A DNA stretch of 64,000 nt, from the NCBI RefSeq assembly GCF_036170895.1, contig NZ_CP108036.1, positions 8,434,533 through 8,498,532 of the forward strand, in the 5' to 3' direction. Under the pieces are notes generated by a model. That model did not search any database. It was not told where the DNA came from and saw nothing but the letters and a program-made list of their open reading frames with translations. The position numbers and the translations under genes were made by a program. This stretch comes from Streptomyces erythrochromogenes. Lineage in GTDB: Bacteria > Actinomycetota > Actinomycetes > Streptomycetales > Streptomycetaceae. Below, in pieces: positions 54,608 through 63,997 of the stretch. Positions within the stretch are counted from its first letter, which is position 1. The number at the start of each line of letters is the position of its first letter.

Positions 54608-56545
54608 CTACGCCTGGTATCCATCTTCGGTGCGTGTGGTGTGGTTGGGGCCGGGGTGGGCGACGCCGGGGACCATGGGGTGAGTGTAGTCGAGTTCGAT
54701 GGTGCTGAAGGCGTCGTCCGGCAAGGGCGCGGTGTCGTTGTCGGCGATGATGAGCTGGAGGCGCTGGCCGTAGGCGTCTGTCAAGGCTTTGAAGCGGCTG
54801 TAGATCCGTCGGCCTCGTTCCTGGTCGTCGCGGTTGCTGCCTAGCGCTTTGCGGGGGGAGTCGATGAGCAGGATCGACGGGACGAGGATGTCGGGGTGGG
54901 TGAGTCCGCATTCCAGGAGTGCGAGGTGGTAGGCGATGTTGACGCCGGCTTGGAGAGCGCCGCCTGACGCCTGGAGGCTTTCGAAGGGCGTGTTGTCGAC
55001 CACCGGCAGGTAGGTTTTCGGGTCGATGACGGCCGACTGCTCCCAGGGCAGGTTCAGCTCCCTCAGGGTCGTGGTGAAACGACTGCTGAGGTCGGTGACA
55101 AGGGATCGTCTGGCGTCGCTTTCTGCTTTGCGCACCTTGAGCTCGGCGTTGGCGGCTTTGCGTAGTGCGGTGATGTCCTTGGCGGCTTGCGCGATGGCAC
55201 GTACGCGCGCCCACGAATCGCGCAGGTGCAGGACGGCGTCGATCCCGCCGTTGAGGGCGGCGACGCGAGCACTGGCGTCCGAGATGGCGTCGAACCGCGG
55301 GGCGACGACATCGCGTGTCTGGGCATCGAGCTGCCGGCGCAGGTTGGTGGCGAGGAACTCGGCGTCAGAGGATCGGTCACGGGCCCTGCGCAGGACCTCG
55401 GCGTCCGCTTGCATCAGCTCGCGTGCGTCCTGGAGCTGCTGCTCCAGCGCGCTGCGTGCTTCCCGGACGGCTGCCGGGTCCACATCCTCCTCGGCGGGAT
55501 CAGCTTGGAGGCAGACGGCGCAGTGATCTTCCGGGACAGTTCGCGCGTCGAGGCGTTGTGCGCAGCGCGGGCAGACCACGAAGTGGAAGGGGGAGAGCTG
55601 GTCGATCGCGGTTGCGGAGCGTTCTAGTCGCCTCAGGTCGAGTTCGACTTGGGCGACGACGGACTCACGGGCTTCGACCAGTTCCCGGGCGGCGAGCATC
55701 TCCTGTGTGGCAGCCGTCGCTGCCTGCACGGCCGCCCGTAGGTCCCCGCGCAGGACGGCGTCTGCGGCACTGGTCTCGGAGATTTCCGTTCGCAGTGTGC
55801 GCAGGGTGGTCTCGGCGTTCTGCAGCATGTCGCGCAGGCCGGACAGCTCGGTGCGCAGTTCGTCGTCGGTCCGGGGGTCCGTGGCCGTGAGGAAGGCGCC
55901 GACGTTCTCTTCCTCGGCTTCCGCCTTCCGCAGGTCCGTGGTGAGCTGGTTCACCTGCCTCTCCAGCTCCATCACAGTCGATGTGGTGAGGCCGAACATG
56001 AGCTCGAAGAGCACCTTGCGCTGCTTCTTGAAGTGGTTGTCGAGGTGGCCGACCACTTGGCGGTCTAGTTCGCGGGCTTCCAGGTAGACGTAGCGGAAGA
56101 GGTGGGTGAAAGTCAGGTTGAGGGTCGTGGCCTTGCCGTTGCGAGTGGTGGGGATCTTCTCGCGAGGGAAGCACAGAGCGTCCAGAAGAACGTCCGACAG
56201 GCTTCGCTGTCCTTCTTCCGCCCGGGTGCCGAGAGTGTGCTGGAGCGCCATCGTCTCGGGATCGAGGATGTCGACACGGTCGGAGCGGTCACCACTGATC
56301 GTCCGCTTGAGGATCATGTGCTGCTCTCCAACCACGACGGAGGCCAGCACTGAGTGGACGTGATCGCGTACCGCGGGCGTCAGGACTGCGGTGCCCCCGA
56401 TCGCATGTTTGAGCAGCATGAGAAGGCTGGACTTGCCCGCACCGCTGGGGCCGCTGATGACGGTGGCCGGCTGATCGAAGCGGTACGTCGTCTCCGCAGT
56501 GGCTGTGGTGACGGTCAGGGCGAGGAATCGGAGGTGGGTGGCCAT
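54608..56545 (-). CDS. ABC-3C ATPase, SMC/Rad50-like with zinc-hook-type Cys motif
   Basis: A 645-aa ATPase. Walker A is SGPSGAGKSSLLML (K38). A long coiled-coil region (about 170-480) is interrupted by CPRCAQRLD...HCAVC, a four-cysteine zinc knuckle. The signature-like LQASGGALQAGVNIAYHLAL, Walker B SILLIDSPRKALG and the IIADNDTAP loop follow. LLIDSP is typical of defence-associated ABC ATPases. It shares one base with the middle-component stop (TGATG), so it is coupled. It would act as the sensor/driver ATPase of the three-component system. Confidence 0.82.
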   Translation of the reverse strand: MATHLRFLALTVTTATAETTYRFDQPATVISGPSGAGKSSLLMLLKHAIGGTAVLTPAVRDHVHSVLASVVVGEQHMILKRTISGDRSDRVDILDPETMALQHTLGTRAEEGQRSLSDVLLDALCFPREKIPTTRNGKATTLNLTFTHLFRYVYLEARELDRQVVGHLDNHFKKQRKVLFELMFGLTTSTVMELERQVNQLTTDLRKAEAEEENVGAFLTATDPRTDDELRTELSGLRDMLQNAETTLRTLRTEISETSAADAVLRGDLRAAVQAATAATQEMLAARELVEARESVVAQVELDLRRLERSATAIDQLSPFHFVVCPRCAQRLDARTVPEDHCAVCLQADPAEEDVDPAAVREARSALEQQLQDARELMQADAEVLRRARDRSSDAEFLATNLRRQLDAQTRDVVAPRFDAISDASARVAALNGGIDAVLHLRDSWARVRAIAQAAKDITALRKAANAELKVRKAESDARRSLVTDLSSRFTTTLRELNLPWEQSAVIDPKTYLPVVDNTPFESLQASGGALQAGVNIAYHLALLECGLTHPDILVPSILLIDSPRKALGSNRDDQERGRRIYSRFKALTDAYGQRLQLIIADNDTAPLPDDAFSTIELDYTHPMVPGVAHPGPNHTTRTEDGYQA

Positions 56546-57117
56546 CAGATTTCCGTCCGCAAGGGCCTGTCCACCGCGTCGGGCAGGCGATCATAGATGA
56601 GGGTCTTCAACGCCGATCCCGACTTGTCGAAGTGCTTCTTCAGCAGGACGACCCGCTGAGCCACCACGGCCCACTCGTCGGTCTGCGCCAGCATGGACGC
56701 GGCCATCGCTCCGTCCGCGGTGACGCGGAACTCCGCGCGACCTGACCCGCCGTAGGTGATGAGTCCGCGGCCGGCCAGGGAGCCGAGGACGCTGTAGTAC
56801 CGCTGGTCCCAGGGCCCGTACTTGTACCGGGTCATCCGGCTCTCCACAGCCAGCCGCTCCGAGGACGTGGGCTCCGCTCCCGCAGGCCAGCTGCCTCCCT
56901 GCTCGATGAGCAGACGCTCCAGCATCGTCGGATAGCGCAGGAGGAAGTCCAGCTTGGCCAGCTTCGTCAGGCCGTCCAGCGACCGCTTCGCCGTGGTGAA
57001 CCGCTCGATCAGCAGAAGAACTCTGGCCTCGTGGTAGCGCGCTTCCCGCTGCTCATCACCCCGGGCCTGACGCCGGATCTCTGCAGCCGCAGCCAGGCGC
57101 TCGACGCCGTTCGTCAC
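56545..57117 (-). CDS. ABC-3C middle component
   Basis: A 190-aa protein beginning at GTG 57117, overlapping the effector stop (GTGA). An N-terminal helical hairpin (ARYHEARVLLLIERFTTAKR) is followed by LDFLLRYPTMLERLLIEQGG, MTRYKYGPWDQRYYSVLGSL and AGRGLITYGGSGRAEFRVTA. This is a small winged-helix-like adaptor of the kind that sits between effector and ATPase in ABC-3C systems. KYGPWD with the following short loop is typical. It bridges the two other proteins in the predicted complex. Confidence 0.72.
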   Translation of the reverse strand: MTNGVERLAAAAEIRRQARGDEQREARYHEARVLLLIERFTTAKRSLDGLTKLAKLDFLLRYPTMLERLLIEQGGSWPAGAEPTSSERLAVESRMTRYKYGPWDQRYYSVLGSLAGRGLITYGGSGRAEFRVTADGAMAASMLAQTDEWAVVAQRVVLLKKHFDKSGSALKTLIYDRLPDAVDRPLRTEI

Positions 57118-58469
57118 GATGCTTCCCCGGTAGAGACATCGAAAGGAGCAGAGAAGTAGAAGTGACACTCGTCGCAGAGCTGATAGGCCAGACCCCGAAG
57201 GTGAAGCTTGTTGATCTTGAACGGTATGGGAGTGTCGACGACTTCAGGCGTGAGGCGCTGCCTGATGAGCTGATTCATCCGCTGTCCGAAGGCAGCCCCG
57301 TCAATGACCTCGCTCTGCGCGTGCGCCCGACAGTCGAAGACGGTATCCACGACCTCCAAGCGCAGGTTCTCCAGGTCCATGGCGTCCCCCGCCAACCCGG
57401 AACGGCGCTGTGACCAAGTCACATACCATGCTGAGCGGAGTTCCTCGGCGTAGGCAGCCTCGTCAGACGGAACCTGGCCGCGGGCAAGCTTTTTGCGGAG
57501 CGCCGCGCCCCCAGGGGCAATCATGGGCGCCTGGCCGCGGCTGTACGTCGGCACTGCTGCTTGCCGATAGACGAATTCGTCCAAGATCGTTTGGCGGTAG
57601 AGCGTACGGCTCGCGACACGTCGCAGAATCTGGGTGTTGTAACGCACTCGACTTGAGTCGGCGACGTAGGCGGCCAGCTGCCCCCGCTCGCCCTCGCTTC
57701 GGTTGGCCTGTTCCACCCGTTCGATGATCCGTTTGTAGCTGGCGTTCACGTCGACGTGATCGAGCTGAAGGTCTTCGATGGCCGGCTCAAGCAACTGGCG
57801 GATGTTGATGTCCGTGATGTGCCGATGGGATGGCACATCCTTGTAATGGATCTCCAGCGCTGCCATGAAGTTGGTCACGTGGTCGATGAAATCCTGGGGG
57901 GCCGCGATATCGCTGGCCTTGCGCAGCTCCGGCAACACCTCAGGGATGCTGTCGTACGGCTGCTTCCAGCGGACCTTCAGCAGGTGTTGCGAGAGGCTCT
58001 TGGCCATGGCGTCCCTGCCGGTCGTGAGCTCCGGGTCTGGACCGCACATACGGGCAAGAGTTGAAGCGTTGTCTTTCGCGGGACTGAGAGGTGCGTTCGT
58101 TGTGAGGCGAAGCCGCACGTTGGCGGCGCGCCCGCAGGCAGACCACCGGTCAAATAGGTGGGCTACTCCGCCGTCCTTGCAGAGGTCCGCCAGGGTCCAC
58201 TGGGTGCGGCTGCTGTGCTTGACCGAGACCAGCTCCACCTCGCCGTTCGTGAAGGCGATGACGAAGTCCTCATGCCACTCGCATACGACGTAGTCGATGA
58301 CGTCCTGGGTGAGCATGGCCAGACAAGCCTGGGCTGCTACCTCGGCCTGATACCGATACAGGCCAAGGGTGTCGGATCCGCTGTCCTCGCCGGGGCGAAG
58401 CTGAAAAATCGGGTGAACGAAGTGCTCGGGATCGCCCACCGAGTCCGCCAACACATCGACCACGCCCAC
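57114..58469 (-). CDS. ABC-3C effector with Cap4/DUF4297-like nuclease domain
   Basis: A 451-aa protein from GTG 58469. The N-terminal domain has RYQAEVAAQACLAML, VVCEWHEDFVIAF (D68) and EVELVSVKHSS (E79, K84). This matches the D...E-x-x-x-V-K core of DUF4297/Cap4 dsDNA nucleases, with the common Gln two residues before Lys changed to Ser82. The following 350 residues are mainly helical (HVDVNASYKRIIERVEQANR) and end in ...CDECHFYFSAPFD. It is the first gene of the operon; the two downstream genes overlap it. Predicted to be activated by the ATPase to degrade nucleic acid during infection (inference). Confidence 0.75.
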   Translation of the reverse strand: MGVVDVLADSVGDPEHFVHPIFQLRPGEDSGSDTLGLYRYQAEVAAQACLAMLTQDVIDYVVCEWHEDFVIAFTNGEVELVSVKHSSRTQWTLADLCKDGGVAHLFDRWSACGRAANVRLRLTTNAPLSPAKDNASTLARMCGPDPELTTGRDAMAKSLSQHLLKVRWKQPYDSIPEVLPELRKASDIAAPQDFIDHVTNFMAALEIHYKDVPSHRHITDINIRQLLEPAIEDLQLDHVDVNASYKRIIERVEQANRSEGERGQLAAYVADSSRVRYNTQILRRVASRTLYRQTILDEFVYRQAAVPTYSRGQAPMIAPGGAALRKKLARGQVPSDEAAYAEELRSAWYVTWSQRRSGLAGDAMDLENLRLEVVDTVFDCRAHAQSEVIDGAAFGQRMNQLIRQRLTPEVVDTPIPFKINKLHLRGLAYQLCDECHFYFSAPFDVSTGEAS

Positions 58470-58640
58470 CCCCGCTACCGACCCTTGAGTCAGCCATGCT
58501 CCGGCCGGACGATCCGAAGATCCACAGATCTACCACAGGTCCCATGCCGTGCGTAACCGAACAATCACAAAAATCGCTCTCCGTCGTTGAGGGGCTCTGT
58601 GGGGTGATTCAGTCGTGCCGAGAAGGAGGGTGAGGGAACC

Positions 58641-59111
58641 ATGCACTGCCCCTTCTGCAGGCACCCCGACAGCCGCGTGGTCGACAGCCGCACTACGGAC
58701 GACGGCACGTCGATCCGTCGGCGCCGTCAGTGCCCCGACTGCTCCCGTCGTTTCACGACGGTGGAGACGGCCTCGCTGATGGTGATCAAGCGCAGCGGGG
58801 TGACCGAGCCCTTCAGCCGTACCAAGGTCATCTCCGGCGTGCGCAAGGCGTGCCAGGGGCGGCCGGTCACCGAGGACGCCCTCGCCAAGCTCGGCCAGCG
58901 GGTCGAGGAGGCGGTGCGCGCCACCGGAAGCGCCGAGCTGACCACCCACGACGTGGGTCTGGCCATACTCGGCCCGTTGCAGGAGCTCGACCTGGTCGCG
59001 TACCTGCGGTTCGCGTCCGTTTACAAAGCGTTCGACACCCTTGAAGACTTCGAGACCGCCTTCGTGGAACTGCGTGAGCGCAGAAAGTTCTCCCTGGCTC
59101 GACAACGGTAG
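58641..59111 (+). CDS. nrdR: NrdR transcriptional repressor paralogue
   Basis: A 156-aa protein. The ATG at 58641 follows GGAGGGTGAGG. The zinc ribbon CPFC...CPDC is at residues 3-6 and 31-34, with the characteristic [17 protein letters not shown]. An ATP-cone domain follows ([24 protein letters not shown]). In other bacteria NrdR represses ribonucleotide-reductase genes according to nucleotide pools. Streptomyces normally carries nrdR beside nrdJ in the core; no reductase is here. An extra copy next to a telomere and defence genes is unusual. It is divergent from the ABC-3C effector (171-bp gap). Confidence 0.9.
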   Translation: MHCPFCRHPDSRVVDSRTTDDGTSIRRRRQCPDCSRRFTTVETASLMVIKRSGVTEPFSRTKVISGVRKACQGRPVTEDALAKLGQRVEEAVRATGSAELTTHDVGLAILGPLQELDLVAYLRFASVYKAFDTLEDFETAFVELRERRKFSLARQR

Positions 59112-59374
59112 TTGCTTTCGAAGACCAGCGAAGGTGAGCCCTGGCTCGATCTGAGCCCGCTCCAGCCCGACCCGACATAGGGAGAGTTACTTGATCACGT
59201 CCCCCCTCAGACGCGCAGCCCGTCAGAAAATACTCAAGGAAGGATCCCGGCCCCGGCCGCCGACGAAGGGCGGCGTCCACCCGCACTGCACCCCCCCGGC
59301 ATCCGGTAAACGGAAGGCTCGTTGTCGGACCCGCTCCGTACCCTTGGCTGAGGTACCTGAGACAGGAGGACATC

Positions 59375-60418
59375 GTGGCCCGCATTAACCAGCGCGCGAT
59401 TGACAAGCACATCAAGGACATCGCCAAGAGCTACGAGCGCGCAGCCAAGCGGAATCCCATCCGGGTGCCGATCCAGACCGAGGCGTCCGCCCCAGGAGGA
59501 ACCATGCCCGGCCGTGACTCCGCCGAAGGCGACCCGGTCCTGGCTAGGCTCCTGATGTGGCTCGACGAGCAAGCGCAGCGGAGCCCCTCGCGCTACATCG
59601 ACGTGACCCGGTTCGTCGAAGAACAGCAGCTGCCGGACGAGGACCCGGCCGTGCTCGCGTTCGAACTGGAGCAGCGCGATCTGGTCCGGGTCGCGCGCAC
59701 CATGGGCGGCACTCCTGACGTCCATCTCACTGATGCGGGCCGCGCCGCGATCTACCGGCTGAAGAAGCTGCGCCTGGACCGCGCCGCCCGTCTCCGCTAC
59801 ACCATGGACGCCTTCCATCGGTGGCTGTTCGACACCGCCGGCGACCAGAAGCCCATCAACCCGGTGCTGTTTCTCGCCACGCCCGCCGCGTACTTCGCCG
59901 GGTCCGAGATCACCGGCACCGAGTTGCACGAAGCGCTCGCCCACCTGGCCCAGCACCAGCTGATTGAGCACATCGACACCGAGCCCCCCACCGTCGCCAT
60001 CACACCCCAGGGCGTCAGCTGCGCCCTGACTGGAGGAAGCGTGCAGGATCACGTCAACCAGCCCCGCCCCGGCACCACATACAACACCTATCTGCCGAAC
60101 GCCAAGGGCGTCATCATCGGCGAACAGCAGAACTTCACACAGAACAACACCGACGGCGTCGACCCGACGCTGTTCGTCCAGCTCGCCGGATACGTCGGCC
60201 AGGTCAGCCCCATCCTGGGCCTTCCCGATGAGGACCGCGTGGAACTGGAGCGCGTCGCCCAGGAGCTCCACACCGAGGCGACCTCCGGCAACCCCGAGCC
60301 GGGCCGCCTGCGCCAGTTCGCCACTCAGCTCAAGGACAAGCTCCTGGAGGGCGCCACCACCATAGCGGCGACGCAGGGCATTCAGATGGCTGAGCAGGCA
60401 CTCGCCGCGCTGATGTAG
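59375..60418 (+). CDS. Hypothetical protein with an AbiTii-like C-terminal layout
   Basis: A 347-aa protein from GTG 59375 behind ACAGGAGGAC. The N-terminus is basic and helical (INQRAIDKHIKDIAKSYERA). A winged-helix-like middle follows (FVEEQQLPDED, LVRVARTMGG, YRLKKLRL). The C-terminal third contains KGVIIGEQQNFTQNN, a short beta motif often found before effector-associated helical domains. It then reads LERVAQELHTEATSGNPEPG and QFATQLKDKLLEGATTIAAT. The last helices resemble AbiTii-type abortive-infection ends. Function unknown; a defence role is suggested by motif style and neighbourhood. Confidence 0.6.
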   Translation: MARINQRAIDKHIKDIAKSYERAAKRNPIRVPIQTEASAPGGTMPGRDSAEGDPVLARLLMWLDEQAQRSPSRYIDVTRFVEEQQLPDEDPAVLAFELEQRDLVRVARTMGGTPDVHLTDAGRAAIYRLKKLRLDRAARLRYTMDAFHRWLFDTAGDQKPINPVLFLATPAAYFAGSEITGTELHEALAHLAQHQLIEHIDTEPPTVAITPQGVSCALTGGSVQDHVNQPRPGTTYNTYLPNAKGVIIGEQQNFTQNNTDGVDPTLFVQLAGYVGQVSPILGLPDEDRVELERVAQELHTEATSGNPEPGRLRQFATQLKDKLLEGATTIAATQGIQMAEQALAALM

Positions 60419-60668
60419 TAGTCGCTCCCGTACCACGACGGGCACCTGGGGATTGGCCATGACGTCCCCGGGGCCCGGATTTCGGGAGCCGTATGGTCAA
60501 CCACCTGCCACCCGATTGCTATGGGACGGGCCGTCGGTCCCTCGCCGACAGGTGGCCTGGCCCCCCTCCTGCCACCCGCATGACCCCGGCTCCGTAGCAC
60601 GCTGCTGCCGGTCCCCGTCATGCCTACGCCCGGTCGACCTCGGCCCCGGTGGGACGCACTACCAACCC
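60419..60668. other. Intergenic region, no gene
   Basis: Two genes converge here. No hairpin of note or coding frame is apparent. Confidence 0.4.
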
Positions 60669-63206
60669 CTATTGCGCCCAGTGGATGCCGAGTTTGGCGA
60701 GGGCTGCGAGTTGTGTCTGGTCTAGCTTGCCGCGTCTGCTCCTGGTGTTGGTGAGCCAGATGCCGAGTTTCACGGCGTGTTCCTCACCGTGGATGACTAC
60801 AGCCTCCTCATGCCCCCTTGGCACCGTCACAGACCCCGTACGGGCCACGTACTGGGTGAGGGCCTGCAGGCCCTTCTGGAAGGCGTCCCCGCCCGCGCGC
60901 GGCCCGGACGCCGTAGCCGTCTCCACCGGGGCCTTGCGGGCCGGTGGGGCCTTCTTCACGCCGAGTTCGCCGAGCCGGCGCCGCTGCTCCTCGTTCAGCC
61001 GGTCCCAGCCCCGCCGTTGGGTGGCCAGCCACCGTCCGACGTCCTCACCGTGCCGCGTCACCCCCGGCACGATTGCGGTCAGGCGGGCGCCTTCGGTGAG
61101 GAGCTGGGTGAGGTAGGTGTAGTGCCGCTGCCAGTCGACCGTCCACCCCAGCACCCCCGGGTTCCAGTCCGGGTCGATCGCGGCGAGCGCGGCGGCCCGC
61201 CGCTGCGCCCGGCCGGGGTCCTTGCCGAGCCCGCCGGGGCGGCGGATGTTCGTGAGGTACTGCCCGATCGCGATGTCGAGGATGGTGGCGCCCCGTGGAG
61301 CCGCGAGGGTGCCGTGCAGCTCGTAGTAGGCTCGCGCGGCGCCGAGGTTCTGCTCGAAGCCGGCGTCGGCGGTGTCCCAGACGATCCCGAGCTCCTCCAG
61401 CTCGGCCGCCCGCTCGCCGGTCATGGTCCCGGCCCGGTAGGCGCGCCGTTGATCGGACAGCCATCGCCCCAGCGGGAACATCCCCTCGGCCTCGACGTGC
61501 TCGTAGGGGACGTCGAGATCACCCTCGCGCTGCCGGTACCGCAGAGCTGCCTCGGCGCCCCGGCGCCAGTCCTGCCGTTCGGTGTTGATCACCTGGTAGC
61601 TGATCCACTTCGCGATCAGCGCCGGGTCCCGCGGCGTCGCGAACCGGAGGAGCAGCCGTGACTCCTCCTCGCCCTCCTCCGGCGCCTGCCCGACCGGCCG
61701 AGACGGGTCCACGATCCTTTTCTGGTTCTCCTGTGGAACAGCAAGCATTTCCACGGCCTTTTCATCGTGCGCCCGTAGTCCCGCCAAAACTCGAACCAGC
61801 GGCCGATACGAATTGGACGAAAGCATGTCCTCAGGCTTTTCATCCTTCCGCAGAAATACGGGGACGATGAGGGTGGCCATCTTTCCTTCACCGGGCTTCT
61901 GCCGCAGGGCCCGCCCGATGGCCTGGACGATGTCGACGGCAGACCCCTTGGGATCGATCAGGGCCACGCTGTCGGTGGCCCGGATGTCGACTCCCTCGCC
62001 CAGAACCCGGCAATTCGAGAGCACGGCGCGGCCGGCCCGGCGGCCGAAGTCCGCGAGGACCGACTGCCGGTGGGTGCCGTCGTGTTCTCCGCACAGCCAC
62101 CCCGACCACACCCGCTCGGGATGCCGGCCCGGGTCGACCTGGTGCAGCCGCGCCGCAACGCGGTGCAGGCCGGCCGCGAAGGCCTCGGCCTCGATCGTGC
62201 GGTGGTGGAAGGTGATGGTGGTCTGCAGCCCGTGCTCGGCCATGGTCTCCAGGAGAGCGGTCTGCATCGCGGCGAGGCGCTGGCCGCGCAGCTGCTCCTC
62301 GTACCGCTCCTCACTGTTCAGCCGTTGCGGAGTGACGACGGGGTCGGTGAGTTCCGCGACGACAATTTGATACTTCGCCAAAAGCCCCCGGGAAATAGCC
62401 GAAGCGAGCGACAACTCATAAACAACCGGCCCGAACACCCGCTCGTCGTCCATCGAGCAGGCGAGCTCCTTCGGCAGCCGGTCCCAGCGCGGCCGGGAGA
62501 CGTAGACCCGCCCCTCGGCCTCAGCCTCCTCACGCTCCCCGCGCTCCTCCGCCGCACGCCGGCGGACCTCCTCCATCTCCCGCTCCTGCGCCTGGGACCG
62601 CGGGGGCCGTTCCATCCAGATCCTCGGGGTGGCGGTCATGTAGAGCCGGCGCATCGCGGGGATGACTTCCTGGCGGTGGACATCGGCCCACGCCTTCCCC
62701 GCCGACCCCGACGTGCGGTGCGCCTCGTCGACGACCACCAGGTCGAACACGTCCATGGGCAGCCCATATGCGCCTTCGTGGGCCTCGGCGAGGACCGGCA
62801 GGGAGGCGTACGTGGCGTAGACGGTGACGGGGCCGCGCCCGTGCCACAGCCCCAGCTGCGGGGCCGAGGTCGTGGTCCGGACGTCGAGCTGCCACAGCTG
62901 CGGGTCGTCCTCCAGGGAGCAGACCGCGACAGCCGGCCCGGTGTGCCCGGCGAGCCGCCACTCCCGGACCGTCTGCGTCAGCAGATCGAGCGTCGGCAGG
63001 AGCACCAGGACCCGCCCGTGCCGCGCCAGTTGGAGCGCTGCTGCCGCGGCGATAAAAGTCTTCCCGGTCCCGCATGCGGAAATGACCGTAGCCCTCAGGC
63101 CCGCCTCCGGAATCCGCTTTCCCGGCGGGATATCCAGCCCCCGGACAATGGCCTCCACCGCCTCCTCCTGGTGAGGACGAAGCACGATGTCACCGGACTT
63201 CTGCAT
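60669..63206 (-). CDS. Telomere-associated DEAH-box helicase, TtrA-like
   Basis: An 845-aa protein. The ATG at 63206 follows CGGAGTACCGA; a longer in-frame start near 63284 would add a Pro-rich, unlikely extension. Superfamily 2 motifs: VLRPHQEEAVEAIV (Q-like), SACGTGKTFIAAAA (Walker A), VVVDEAHRTSG (DEAH), YMTATPRI, and QAIGRALRQKPGEGK (motif VI). The C-terminal 250 residues are three helicase-associated repeats, each with a W-x-x-x-Q/T-R-R and LxxLGI pattern (ending LAALAKLGIHW). In Streptomyces, TtrA-type helicases are the genes closest to the telomeres and are linked to conjugal transfer of linear replicons. The palindrome array begins 0.5 kb further right. Confidence 0.85.
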   Translation of the reverse strand: MQKSGDIVLRPHQEEAVEAIVRGLDIPPGKRIPEAGLRATVISACGTGKTFIAAAAALQLARHGRVLVLLPTLDLLTQTVREWRLAGHTGPAVAVCSLEDDPQLWQLDVRTTTSAPQLGLWHGRGPVTVYATYASLPVLAEAHEGAYGLPMDVFDLVVVDEAHRTSGSAGKAWADVHRQEVIPAMRRLYMTATPRIWMERPPRSQAQEREMEEVRRRAAEERGEREEAEAEGRVYVSRPRWDRLPKELACSMDDERVFGPVVYELSLASAISRGLLAKYQIVVAELTDPVVTPQRLNSEERYEEQLRGQRLAAMQTALLETMAEHGLQTTITFHHRTIEAEAFAAGLHRVAARLHQVDPGRHPERVWSGWLCGEHDGTHRQSVLADFGRRAGRAVLSNCRVLGEGVDIRATDSVALIDPKGSAVDIVQAIGRALRQKPGEGKMATLIVPVFLRKDEKPEDMLSSNSYRPLVRVLAGLRAHDEKAVEMLAVPQENQKRIVDPSRPVGQAPEEGEEESRLLLRFATPRDPALIAKWISYQVINTERQDWRRGAEAALRYRQREGDLDVPYEHVEAEGMFPLGRWLSDQRRAYRAGTMTGERAAELEELGIVWDTADAGFEQNLGAARAYYELHGTLAAPRGATILDIAIGQYLTNIRRPGGLGKDPGRAQRRAAALAAIDPDWNPGVLGWTVDWQRHYTYLTQLLTEGARLTAIVPGVTRHGEDVGRWLATQRRGWDRLNEEQRRRLGELGVKKAPPARKAPVETATASGPRAGGDAFQKGLQALTQYVARTGSVTVPRGHEEAVVIHGEEHAVKLGIWLTNTRSRRGKLDQTQLAALAKLGIHWAQ

Positions 63207-63457
63207 TCGGTACTCCGCTGAACTCGAAGCGGCGGGCAGACCCGCCGGGGGAGGGGGTGGCGATGTTCTCGGGATCCTACACACCTACACGCATCACATC
63301 CGTAGTGATGCACACAGAAGACTCTATCGTTCTTACACCCACGGCGGCGTCCTGAACAAGACATCACCGGATTCCGTACCAGAAACGAGCGGCCTCTACC
63401 CCAGCTGTGGGTCACGCGTGGACGATGGATGCGCCGACACACCGATGGGGGAGTGCC

Positions 63458-63682
63458 ATGGAGCGCAGTGCACAGGAGATGACACGTCTGCTTCACCTGG
63501 TAGAGGAGGCGACCAGGATCCGCAGGGTGTGGGAAGAGGTGGCCACAACCCGGTGCTGCCGCCCGGCTGAAGAGGTGAAGGCTGCGTACGAGGCCGCTGC
63601 GGAACGGTGGGACGTGTCTCTCGACGAACGGACCGTCACTCTCTCCAGCATGTGGATCGGGGGATCCTCCTACTGGGAGTAG
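63458..63682 (+). CDS. Small hypothetical protein, 74 aa
   Basis: The ATG at 63458 follows GGGGGAG. MERSAQEMTRLLHLVEEATR, then TRCCRPAEEVKAAYEAAAER and a closing SSMWIGGSSYWE. The N-terminus is a helix rich in Glu/Arg/Ala. Family unknown. It is the last gene before the palindromic end region. Confidence 0.5.
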   Translation: MERSAQEMTRLLHLVEEATRIRRVWEEVATTRCCRPAEEVKAAYEAAAERWDVSLDERTVTLSSMWIGGSSYWE

Positions 63683-63713
63683 CCCACCACCACCCCACCG
63701 CGTACTGCCAGCC

Positions 63714-63997
63714 GGCCCGCGGCAGCGGGCCCAGGACCTGGAGGCGTAGCCGGAAGGTCCCAGGGGTGGGAGCGTCAGCGGACACCCCAACGGGCCGAAG
63801 GCCCGTCGATGCCCGCGTCAGCGGGCATCTGGTGACGCGTCAGCGTCACCGTCCCGGCGCTTGCGCCGGGACTTCCCCTGACGGGCCGCCTGAGGCCCGT
63901 CGATTCCCGCGCTCGCGCGGGAATCTGGCGAAGCGTCAGCGGAGCCTGCCCGGAAGCGCAGCGGAGGGCGTCTCTCCTGAGCGCGTCAGCGCTCAGG
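63714..63997. repeat. Dense array of short palindromes, telomere-like
   Basis: At least eight hairpins in 284 bp: 63714-63731 (GGCA loop), 63790-63806 (GAA loop), 63808-63829, 63831-63850 and 63976-63997 (all GTCA loops), 63851-63872 (TT centre), 63880-63901, and 63902-63925 (CTCG). Stems are 7-10 bp and perfect. The spacing is tight, with stems almost touching from 63790 to 63925. This resembles the packed palindromes of Streptomyces telomeres, whose single-stranded 3' ends fold during end-patching. The true end is not visible, so it may instead be a subtelomeric or intergenic hairpin cluster. Confidence 0.65.

Noticed and set aside
63714..63997. CRISPR array
   Set aside because: The repeats are individual hairpins of differing sequence without a constant repeat or regular spacers, and no cas genes are present.
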